Made by a program: the position numbers and the translations under genes
In this document: piece by piece, positions 14,245 through 21,197 of the stretch
How positions within the stretch are numbered: the stretch's first letter is position 1
Layout: every line of letters starts with the position of its first letter
The notes under the pieces: generated by a model
Databases searched by the model: none
The model's input: the letters and a program-made list of their open reading frames with translations, nothing else
What the model was told of the DNA's origin: nothing
Assembly (NCBI GenBank): GCA_964496575.1
Contig: CAZCAC010000139.1
Coordinates: forward strand, 1-22,028
Reading direction: 5' to 3'
Origin: CAZCAC01 sp964496575
GTDB taxonomy: Bacteria > Planctomycetota > UBA1135 > GCA-002686595
DNA length: 22,028 nt

Positions 14245-16077
14245 ATGGCCGACCCTCGCGATCCCGAACCCCCTGCTTCCCCACCCGGGCTGCTCGCGAC
14301 CGTCACCGCGGCCGTGGCGGCCGGGCTGACGGTGGGGCTCCTGTTCGGGGTCCTCGACGCGCTCCTCGCCGGCGTCCCGCTCCTCGTCTCCGACGGCGAG
14401 GCGACCTTCGCGCTCGGCTGCCTCGCCGCCACGGTGATGACCTACTCGGTGGCGGCGACGATCGTCTTGGTCCTCGTCGCGGCGGTGCTTCACCCGCTCC
14501 TGCGCCGGTACTGCGAGAAGAAGCGCCTGCGGAGGCTGCTGATCCTCGGCGGCTGGCTGGCGATCTGGATCGAGCTGTCGCTCCGGCCGAGCAGCGTCAT
14601 CCTGACCGGGAGTGCCTCGGCGGACCTGGGAAGCCTCGGCCGGCTGGGGATCGAAGGGCTGGTGGCGCTCGTCGCCGGAATCCTGCTGGCGCGACTCCTG
14701 GTCCGGCTCCCCGCCGGGATCCACGCCGTGCTGCGCACGCTCGCGGTGATCGCCGTCGCCGGGGGCGTCTTCTTCGTCCAGGGCGAGGAGCCCGGTCGAG
14801 GTGATCGCGGCTCGATCGGCGACCGCAACCGGGAGCTCGGCAACGTCCTCTTCCTCGTCGCCGACTCGCTGCCCGCGGAGGAGCTCTCCTGCTACGGAGG
14901 CGCGGAGGCCACGCCGCACATCGACGGCCTCGCCGCGCGGGGCGTGGCGGTCGAGTCCTGCTACGTGCCGTCACCGGCCCCCGAGGCGAGCCTCGCCGAG
15001 ATCGCGACCGGTGGTCTTCCGAGCGTGACGTGGTGGGAGCGGTCACTGCCCGCGCTGGTGCGTGGCGCTCGTCGAGGAGACGGCGTGGAGCTCGAGCGGC
15101 ACGACTACGCCACGGGCGCGTTCCTGTGGGCGACGATTCCGCCGGTCACCGAGGGGATCCGGGGGATCGAGTGCGATGCTCACGAGGCGATCCTCCACGG
15201 CCTGATCCTGGGCGAGCTCACCTGGGAGGCCTTCCGCGCCGAGCTCCGCTGGCAGATCCTGGAGGACCGGGTATTGTTCGGCTCCAGCGCCGATCCCGCG
15301 GTCCGCCACGCGCGCCCCTGGCTCTCCCGGATGGAAGGGCGGCGCTGGATCGCCGAGGTGATCCTCCGGGGCGAGGCGGGGGTGGAGGCGGTCGACGCGG
15401 CGGTCGGCGAGCTGCTCGGAGAGCTCGAGGAGATCGGCGCGACCGGCGAGACGCTGGTGGTCTTCACCGCCGCGCGAGGGAGAGCGCCGGACGTCGAGCA
15501 CCCTCTGCACGCGTCCACGCTGCACGTGCCGCTGATCCTGGCCAACACCCGCCTCCTCCCGCACGGCGCGCGGTACGCCGGGATCGTCGAGGGAGCCGAC
15601 ATCCTGCCGACGGTGATCGACCTTCTCGACCTCGAGCTCTCCAGAGAGGCGCCCCGATTCGAGGGGCGCAGCTTCCTCACGGGGGTCCTCGGCACGCAGC
15701 GCGGCGAGGTCGGCGACTTCCACCCGAAGGACCGCGCTTTTGCCGTGCACGAGGGCCACGCCTCGGTCCTGGACGGGAAGTCCCAGCTGATCGTTTCCCG
15801 CGAGCTGCTCGATCGGGATACTCTTCCGGCGGACGACGAGCTCGGCGCTCTCCTCGAGAGGGGCACCTCGCTGCGTTGGATCGACCTCGAGGAGGAACAG
15901 GAGGGAGCGGGGGAGCCGTCACGCGCCGAGCTCGCGCTCCTGCGGACCTTCTGGTCCGAACTGGCGATCTACAACGCCGAGCTCCCCGTACCCACGACAA
16001 CCAGGAACCCCCGCCCCGGTGAGGCCGGGAGCCAGGCGCCCGAGGCGTCCGGCCGAGCCGAAGAGAACGAAGAATGA
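14245..16077 (+). CDS. Membrane-anchored sulfatase-fold protein lacking catalytic residues (pseudo-sulfatase)
   Basis: 610 residues. About five hydrophobic segments (roughly 18-43, 55-82, 97-113, 136-155, 162-178) precede a soluble alkaline-phosphatase/sulfatase-fold domain from about 198. Fold landmarks are NVLFLVADSLPAEELSCYGG (200-219), TPHIDGLAARGV (223-234), and HVPLILANTRL with GADILPTVIDLLDL near the C terminus. The active-site motif C/S-x-P-x-R is missing: the aligned stretch SPAPEASLAEIATG (243-256) has Pro246 where Cys or Ser should be and Leu250 where Arg should be. The later metal-binding DH(G) is also gone (FTAARGR, 407-413). It is therefore unlikely to be a sulfatase. It heads operon B, overlapping the next gene by ATGA. 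A structural or scaffolding role in polysaccharide assembly is inference. Confidence 0.75.
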   Translation: MADPRDPEPPASPPGLLATVTAAVAAGLTVGLLFGVLDALLAGVPLLVSDGEATFALGCLAATVMTYSVAATIVLVLVAAVLHPLLRRYCEKKRLRRLLILGGWLAIWIELSLRPSSVILTGSASADLGSLGRLGIEGLVALVAGILLARLLVRLPAGIHAVLRTLAVIAVAGGVFFVQGEEPGRGDRGSIGDRNRELGNVLFLVADSLPAEELSCYGGAEATPHIDGLAARGVAVESCYVPSPAPEASLAEIATGGLPSVTWWERSLPALVRGARRGDGVELERHDYATGAFLWATIPPVTEGIRGIECDAHEAILHGLILGELTWEAFRAELRWQILEDRVLFGSSADPAVRHARPWLSRMEGRRWIAEVILRGEAGVEAVDAAVGELLGELEEIGATGETLVVFTAARGRAPDVEHPLHASTLHVPLILANTRLLPHGARYAGIVEGADILPTVIDLLDLELSREAPRFEGRSFLTGVLGTQRGEVGDFHPKDRAFAVHEGHASVLDGKSQLIVSRELLDRDTLPADDELGALLERGTSLRWIDLEEEQEGAGEPSRAELALLRTFWSELAIYNAELPVPTTTRNPRPGEAGSQAPEASGRAEENEE

Positions 16078-17249
16078 GTGGACACCCCCTGCTCTTGTGC
16101 GCGAACACCAAGATGCCCTCGCAGCGCGCCCAGGCCCTGCAGGTCGCGCAGGCGGCCGCGGCCTTCGCCAAGGAGGGGACGCAGACGACCATCCTGTTCG
16201 CGCGCCGGAAGGGCTCGACGGCGATGGAGGACCCCGGCGCGTTCTGGGACTACTACTCGGTTCCCAGGGGGCGGCGGCCGTCGGTCTGGGCGATCCCCTG
16301 CACCGACTTCATCGACTCGGTGCCGCGCTTCCTGCAGTACGTGCCCGCCCGGATCCAGGAGCTGACCTTCGCCAAGAACGCGTCGCACTGCATTCAGCGG
16401 GAGTTCCAGAAGATGATGGTGCTCTCGCGCGAGCTGGAGACCGCGTTGCACCTGGTGCGGGCGGGGCGCTTCGGTGTCTACATGGAGATCCACCGGGTGC
16501 CCGGGAGCGCCACGAGGAAGAAGTGGCTGATCGAGGCGGCGAAGGGGTGTACCGGGATCGTCGCGATCTCCGGCGGGGTCAAGGAGGACCTGATGGCGCT
16601 GGGGATCAGCGACGAGCGGATGACCGTCGCGCACGACGGCTACCAGCCCGAGCGCTTCGAGAACCTGCCCTCGCGCGCCGACGCGAGAGCCGAGCTCGGT
16701 CTCGATGCCGAGCGGCCGCTGGTCATCTACACCGGCGGCCTGCTCGAGTGGAAGGGCGTCGACCTGCTCGTCGACGCGGCGCGAGAGCTCGAGGGCACCC
16801 AGTTCGTCATCGCCGGGGGCATGGACCGCGACGTCGAGGCGCTGCGCAAGCACGCGGATGGCGTCGCCAATGTCCGGATCGACGGCTTCCAGCCGCCGGG
16901 CAAGATCGCGACCTACCTCGCCGCCGCCGACCTCGGCGTCGTGCCCAACCGCTCGAAGCCGGCGATCAGCGCCCGCTACACCTCGCCGCTGAAGATCTTT
17001 GAGGCGATGGCGGTCGGCCTGCCGCTGGTGGTCAGCGACCTCTTCTCGATGCGCGACGTGCTCTCGGAGGACCAGGCGCTCTTCGTCGCACCCGATGACG
17101 CCGGGGCGCTGGCGCGCGGCATCGCCGAGCTGCTCGGGGACGAGGCGCGGCGCGAGTCGATGTCGAAGGCGCTCTCGGCGGAGGCGGAACAGCACACCTG
17201 GAGCGCTCGCGCCCGCAGGATCCTCGACTGGATCGACGAGATCGGCTGA
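16074..17249 (+). CDS. GT4-family glycosyltransferase 4
   Basis: 391 residues, starting at an ATGA overlap with the pseudo-sulfatase gene. The N-terminal domain opens LLLCANTKMPSQRAQALQVAQAAAAF, a form typical of GT4 enzymes that start with a short strand and a SxRAxxxQ helix. The donor domain is clear: PLVIYTGGLLEWKGVDLLVDAA (215-236), FVIAGG, RIDGFQPPGKIATYLAAADLGVVP, and RYTSPLKIFEAMAVGLPLVVSD (301-322). The second Glu of the donor motif is E310; the first position is Tyr302, as in the common SPLKxFE subgroup. It would work in the cytoplasm or at the inner membrane face in glycan assembly. It is one of three consecutive GT4 genes in operon B. Substrate is unknown. Confidence 0.88.
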   Translation: MSGHPLLLCANTKMPSQRAQALQVAQAAAAFAKEGTQTTILFARRKGSTAMEDPGAFWDYYSVPRGRRPSVWAIPCTDFIDSVPRFLQYVPARIQELTFAKNASHCIQREFQKMMVLSRELETALHLVRAGRFGVYMEIHRVPGSATRKKWLIEAAKGCTGIVAISGGVKEDLMALGISDERMTVAHDGYQPERFENLPSRADARAELGLDAERPLVIYTGGLLEWKGVDLLVDAARELEGTQFVIAGGMDRDVEALRKHADGVANVRIDGFQPPGKIATYLAAADLGVVPNRSKPAISARYTSPLKIFEAMAVGLPLVVSDLFSMRDVLSEDQALFVAPDDAGALARGIAELLGDEARRESMSKALSAEAEQHTWSARARRILDWIDEIG

Positions 17250-17268
17250 GCGCCCCGCACCTCGTTCG

Positions 17269-18444
17269 ATGCGCGTCCTCTACCTCACCGACTCCCTCTC
17301 CGACCTCGACGGCGTCGGGCGGTACGCGATGCGCCTGGTCGGAGCCCTGGAGGACGAGGACGGCGCGTTCGAGCCGGAGATCCTCCTCTCGCGCAAGCAC
17401 CGCCCCACTTCGGCGTCGGTTCCCTCGCACTGGAGGACGAGCGTGGCGCTGCCCCCCGACTACTTCTTCTACATGAGTCCGGCGCGCTTCTGGGCCAGCT
17501 TCCTGATCGCGCTGCCGAAGGTGGTCCGGGCCGCGCGGCGCGCCGACCTGGTGCACGCGATCAAGGACTTCCCGCACAGCTGGCTGGCGCTCTGGGCGGC
17601 GCGGCTGGCGGGCAAGCCCTGCGTGGCGACCGCGCACGGCACCTACACCATCCAGCCGCTGCTCGACCGCCGGCACCGGGCGCGCGCGCTGCGGACGTAC
17701 GCGGGGCTCGCGCGGATGATCGCCGTCTCGGGGTATACGAGGCGTCGCCTGCTCGAGCTGCTCGAGGGTCGGCCGCCGGCGCCGGAGCGCGTCGCGGTGA
17801 TCCCCAACGCGGTCGACGCCGAGCACTACGTCGAGGATCGCGCGGTGGGGGAGCGCCCCTGGCACGGCAAGCGTTTCACGCTGGGGATCGGCGAGGTCAA
17901 GGAGCGCAAGGGGCACCACCTCTCCCTCGGCGCCTGGTGCGAGGTCGCGACGCGGGTCGAGGAGCTCCACCACTTCGTCGTCGGCCGGATCACGCCCGGC
18001 GAATACCACGACTCCCTGCTGGAGAAGGCGCGCGCCGCGGGGCTCGCCGACCGGCTGCACTTCCTCGGCAACGTGACCGAGGACGAGAAGGTCGACCTCC
18101 TGCAGCGAGCCGAGGTGTTCCTGCACACGCCGGTCACCTCCGCCGACGGGGGCTTCGAGGGCTTCGGCATCGTCTACCTCGAAGCGGCGGCGTGCGGGAC
18201 GCCGGCGATCGGCTCGCTGGACTGCGGAGCGGAGGACGCGATCGTCGACGGGAAGACCGGCTTCCTGGTGCGGCAGGAGGTCGGGGCGGTGGCCGAGCCG
18301 CTGCGGCGCCTCCTGGGCGAGTCCGGGTTGCGCGAGGCTCTCGGCGCCGCGGCCCGGGCGCACGCGCGCGAGACCACCTGGGCGACCAACGCCCGGGAGG
18401 TCCGGCGGCTGTACACCGAGGTGATCGAGGAGCGGAGGGGCTGA
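17269..18444 (+). CDS. GT4-family glycosyltransferase 5
   Basis: 391 residues from the ATG at 17269, 19 bp after the previous stop. No good Shine-Dalgarno is visible, but MRVLYLTDSLSDLDGVGRYA is a typical first strand and glycine loop of the GT-B fold, which fixes the start. Further marks are DLVHAIKDFPHSWLALWAARL, ATAHGTYTIQP (120-130), VIPNAVDAEHY (177-187), FTLGIGEVKERKGHHL in the donor domain, and an intact EX7E motif E297 to E305 (EGFGIVYLE). ACGTPAIGSLDCGAEDAIVDGKTGFLV completes the donor site. It is a retaining transferase in the polysaccharide operon. The next gene follows after one base, so translation is probably coupled. Confidence 0.9.
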   Translation: MRVLYLTDSLSDLDGVGRYAMRLVGALEDEDGAFEPEILLSRKHRPTSASVPSHWRTSVALPPDYFFYMSPARFWASFLIALPKVVRAARRADLVHAIKDFPHSWLALWAARLAGKPCVATAHGTYTIQPLLDRRHRARALRTYAGLARMIAVSGYTRRRLLELLEGRPPAPERVAVIPNAVDAEHYVEDRAVGERPWHGKRFTLGIGEVKERKGHHLSLGAWCEVATRVEELHHFVVGRITPGEYHDSLLEKARAAGLADRLHFLGNVTEDEKVDLLQRAEVFLHTPVTSADGGFEGFGIVYLEAAACGTPAIGSLDCGAEDAIVDGKTGFLVRQEVGAVAEPLRRLLGESGLREALGAAARAHARETTWATNAREVRRLYTEVIEERRG

Positions 18445-18445
18445 G

Positions 18446-19738
18446 ATGCGCGTCCTCTTCTTCAACGACCTCGGGGACCCGGGACTCGGCTCGTCGATGC
18501 GGCTGATGTACAGCCAGGCCGCGCGGCTCCGCGAGCTGGGTCACGAGACCGCCGTGGCCTGCGCGACGCAGAAGCCGGGGGAGATCGGCTGGACCGAGAT
18601 CGAGGGGTGCCGCGTCTTCCGCATCCTCTCCGACTACTCGCCCCGCTGGCGGGGTTGGGTGGGGATCGACAACCCGCGCGTCCGCGAGCCGATGCGAAAG
18701 CTGCTCGCGGAGTGGAAGCCCGACGTGGTGCACGCGCACATCGTGCACACCCACCTCTCCTACGGCTCGCTGCGGCAGGCGCGGGAAGCGGGCGCCGCGG
18801 TGGTCTTCACGGCGCACGACGTGATGACCTTCTGCTACCAGAAGCTGACCTGCTACCACGGCGGCGAGGCGGCCGGAGGGAAGGAGCGGGACTACCCCGC
18901 GCGCTTCTCCAAGTGCCTGCCCTGCCAGCGCTTCCGCTTCCGGCCCGGCCGCAATGCGGCGATCCGTCGCTACCTCGAACGCGACGTCCACCGCCTCACC
19001 GTCGTCTCCGACGAGCTGGGCCGCGCGATCTCGGCCAACGGGATCCGGGTCGACGGCACCCTGCCCAACGCGCTCCGCCTGCAGGAGCGCCTGCCGACCG
19101 CGGAGGCGATCGCCGAGTTCCGGCGAAGGCGCGGGCTGGATGGCAAGCTGCTGATCGCCATCGGTGGGCGGCTGCACGAGCAGAAAGGGGTCGTCCAGCT
19201 CCTGAAGATGATCGCACTGCTCGGCGACGAGTTCCCCGAGCTCCGCCTCCTGGTGATGGGGCGGGAGGACTTCTACCGCACGTACTTCGAGGGGCACGCG
19301 ATCGAGCTCGGCGTGGCGGATCGGGTCGTGCCCACCGGCTGGCTCGACGGCGAGGAGCTGCAGTGCGCGTACGGCGCCACCGACGTGTCGGTCTACCCCT
19401 CGATCTGCTTCGACACCTTCGGCATGGTCAGCCTCGAGGCGATGGAGCACCGCAAACCGGTCGTCGCCACCGAGTTCGGCGGCTGTCCCGAGGTGGTCGC
19501 TGACGGCGTGACCGGGGCGATCGCCAATCCCTTCGACATCCCCGCCTTCGCCGAGAAGATCGCCGAGCTCCTGCGCGACGAGGAGCTGCGGCGGACCCGG
19601 GGGGAAGCGGGGTACCAGCGGCTGCTCGAGCTCTTCACCATCGAGCGCAACGTCGACCTCAGCCTCGAGGAGTACGACCGGGGTGTCGCGAGAGCGAGGG
19701 AGGGAGGAAGAGGGCGCGGAGGGCGTGGAGGCACATGA
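18446..19738 (+). CDS. GT4-family glycosyltransferase 6 with cysteine cluster and Arg/Gly-rich tail
   Basis: 430 residues from ATG 18446, with GGAGGGG ending five bases upstream. GT-B landmarks: MRVLFFNDLGDPGLGSSM, DVVHAHIVHTHLSYGSL (93-109), FTAHDVMTFCYQ (121-132), donor domain IAIGGRLHEQKGVVQLLKM (237-255) and the donor-motif region DTFGMVSLEAM, where Asp323 replaces the first Glu and E331 is kept. Four cysteines (C130, C136, C157, C160; the last two as KCLPCQ) lie after the first His-Asp loop. GT4 enzymes with a comparable HD...C...C..C pattern are known, and metal binding is plausible. The last 18 residues are Arg/Gly rich. That stretch of DNA is purine-rich and supplies the ribosome-binding site of the deacetylase gene, which overlaps the stop. 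Confidence 0.88.
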   Translation: MRVLFFNDLGDPGLGSSMRLMYSQAARLRELGHETAVACATQKPGEIGWTEIEGCRVFRILSDYSPRWRGWVGIDNPRVREPMRKLLAEWKPDVVHAHIVHTHLSYGSLRQAREAGAAVVFTAHDVMTFCYQKLTCYHGGEAAGGKERDYPARFSKCLPCQRFRFRPGRNAAIRRYLERDVHRLTVVSDELGRAISANGIRVDGTLPNALRLQERLPTAEAIAEFRRRRGLDGKLLIAIGGRLHEQKGVVQLLKMIALLGDEFPELRLLVMGREDFYRTYFEGHAIELGVADRVVPTGWLDGEELQCAYGATDVSVYPSICFDTFGMVSLEAMEHRKPVVATEFGGCPEVVADGVTGAIANPFDIPAFAEKIAELLRDEELRRTRGEAGYQRLLELFTIERNVDLSLEEYDRGVARAREGGRGRGGRGGT

Positions 19739-20796
19739 TGAAGCACCGCCTGAAGATGTTCCTGCGCGTCGCCTGGGGGCGCCTGCTCTTCCACACCGGG
19801 CTGCACCGGCTCGTCTCGCGTCTCTCTCCCAGGCGGCTGACCATTCTCGCCGGGCACTGCGTGGAGCATTCGAGCAACGCCTCCTTGCCCCCGGACATGA
19901 AGATCTCGGCGGAGAAGCTGGCGGGGATCCTCGACTGGTTGCGCCGGCACCACGACCTCGTCTCGGTGGGTGAGGGGTGGCAGCGGCTGCAGTGCGAAGG
20001 GCGCGGCCGCTCGATGGTCGCGCTGACCATGGACGACGGCTACCGCGACAACCTCGAGGTGCTGCTGCCGATGCTCGCCGAGCGCGGGATCTCGGCCACC
20101 GTGTACCTCGAGAGCCGACCGCTCGACCAGCGGCGGCTCAACTGGATCCACCACTTCTTCTGGTGCCTGGAGCGAATCGGCCCCGCCGAGCTGGTGGAGC
20201 GGCTGCGCCGCCACGGCGAGGACGAGAGCACGCGCGCGCGCCTCGCCGAGGTGCTCGCGGCCGGCGGGGACCTGCCCTACACGCTGAAGAAGGTGCTGAA
20301 GTACGAGGCGGATCAGGGGGACGTGGCGCGGGCGCTGGGCGCGGTCTTCGCCGAGCTCGGCGGGGACGAGGCCGGGCTGTGCGAGACCCTCTACCTCTCC
20401 TGGGACGAGGCCCGGGCCCTGCGCGACGGCGGGGTCGAGCTCGGCGGCCACACGAAGCGCCACTGGGTGCTCTCCGCCCTCGACGGGCGGACGCAGGAGG
20501 AGGAGGTCGCGGCGGGGCGCGCCTCGCTGCGGGAGGGGCTCGGCGCCGACCCCCCGAGCTTCGCGTACCCCTTCGGCCGCCCCTGGGACTGGAACGAGGC
20601 GTCGGTGGAGGCGGTGCGCCGGGCGGGCTTCACCACCGCGACGACCACCGGGGCGGGCACCAACGTGGCGAGCTCCGACCCGCTCCGCCTGGAGCGCCTG
20701 ATGATCGGGGAGGACACCTCCCTGCCGCTCGTGGCGGCCGAGGCGTGCGGCGGATTCGCGCTCCTGCGCCGCCTGGGGCTCGATCTCTCCCGCTAG
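19738..20796 (+). CDS. NodB-type (CE4) polysaccharide deacetylase with long insertion
   Basis: 352 residues. The NodB motifs are present: motif 1 TMDDGY (97-102; catalytic base and metal Asp), motif 2 GGHTKRH (236-242; metal ligands H238 and H242) and FAYPFGR (275-281). The interval between motifs 1 and 2 is about 138 residues, much longer than the usual roughly 50, so a helical insertion (about 130-225) interrupts the barrel. The first 30 residues are basic and hydrophobic, possibly a membrane anchor. It would remove acetyl groups from N-acetylated sugars of the polymer or its lipid-linked precursor. GGAGG (19727-19731) is six bases from ATG 19738 and only three from ATG 19735, so I prefer 19738; the difference is one residue. 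It is the last gene of operon B. Confidence 0.88.
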   Translation: MKHRLKMFLRVAWGRLLFHTGLHRLVSRLSPRRLTILAGHCVEHSSNASLPPDMKISAEKLAGILDWLRRHHDLVSVGEGWQRLQCEGRGRSMVALTMDDGYRDNLEVLLPMLAERGISATVYLESRPLDQRRLNWIHHFFWCLERIGPAELVERLRRHGEDESTRARLAEVLAAGGDLPYTLKKVLKYEADQGDVARALGAVFAELGGDEAGLCETLYLSWDEARALRDGGVELGGHTKRHWVLSALDGRTQEEEVAAGRASLREGLGADPPSFAYPFGRPWDWNEASVEAVRRAGFTTATTTGAGTNVASSDPLRLERLMIGEDTSLPLVAAEACGGFALLRRLGLDLSR

Positions 20797-20817
20797 GTTC
20801 CCGGTCCTGGTTCCCGG
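20796..20817. repeat. Short direct repeat downstream of the deacetylase gene
   Basis: GGTTCCCGG occurs at 20796-20804 and again at 20809-20817, separated by TCCT, beginning on the last base of the deacetylase stop codon, in the 36-bp convergent gap. Its function is unknown; no good terminator stem is seen here. Confidence 0.5.
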
Positions 20818-20832
20818 CGAGTGCGGCCCGGG

Positions 20833-20964
20833 TCAGTTGAGGTCGTAGTCGAACTCGGAGTTCGGATCCGACTCGCCGAGCAGGATCACGGCCACCACGG
20901 CGATCAGGATCAGGAGCAGTGGCATCACCATCCAGAGCCAGTACTCGCGAAAGAATCTACCCAT
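20833..20964 (-). CDS. Small single-pass membrane peptide (43 residues)
   Basis: The peptide begins MGRFFREYWLW, has one strongly hydrophobic segment (about residues 12-34, VMPLLLILIAVVAVILL core) and ends with an acidic tail, ESDPNSEFDYDLN. Its layout, a basic and aromatic N terminus, one helix and a short polar tail with an aromatic near the end, resembles the small DUF5989-type proteins often found in polysaccharide loci, but the match is by pattern only. The start at 20964 is chosen because sequence upstream in the same frame is proline/arginine-rich and unlike protein. No clear Shine-Dalgarno is present. It is convergent with the deacetylase gene and divergent from the aldolase gene. Confidence 0.65.
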   Translation of the reverse strand: MGRFFREYWLWMVMPLLLILIAVVAVILLGESDPNSEFDYDLN

Positions 20965-21082
20965 GGGAGCGCGTGTGGGGGAAGGGGTGGGGATCGGGTC
21001 CGACGGGCGGTCGACTACGAGAACTATAGCCGGAGAGGGTCGCGCCGGGGAGGATTTGTGCCCGAGCGGGCAGAGCTCTCTA

Positions 21083-21125
21083 CCGGAGGGCTTCTCCCCG
21101 GAGTATAAATGCGGCCTTCTCCGGA
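21083..21125 (+). promoter_or_regulatory. Candidate promoter and operator region upstream of the aldolase gene
   Basis: TATAAAT (21104-21110) is an excellent -10 in otherwise GC-rich DNA; the hexamer 17 bases upstream is poor. It is enclosed by an inverted repeat, CCGGAG 21098-21103 and CTCCGG 21119-21124, and by near-direct repeats GGCTTCTCCCCGGA (21089-21102) and GGCCTTCTCCGGA (21113-21125). A weak -35 with repeats around the -10 suggests regulation by a bound protein. Confidence 0.4.
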
Positions 21126-21197
21126 CCCGCCGTGGTGGCGAGGTCGTACCCAGTCCCGGAACATTTGAGCCTCTAATCAAGGGAGCCGTACCAGATC

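Noticed and set aside
14245..16077. Active arylsulfatase
   Set aside because: The CxPxR formylglycine motif and the later Asp-His metal ligands are absent, so a sulfatase activity cannot be claimed despite the fold.
21104..21110. TATAAAT as an archaeal TATA box
   Set aside because: All genes, Shine-Dalgarno sequences and operon overlaps fit a bacterium; the element is better read as a -10 hexamer.
20965..21180. 72-codon N-terminal extension of the small membrane peptide
   Set aside because: The upstream part is rich in Pro, Arg and Ser and overlaps the promoter-like region of the aldolase gene; the ATG at 20964 gives a compact membrane peptide.
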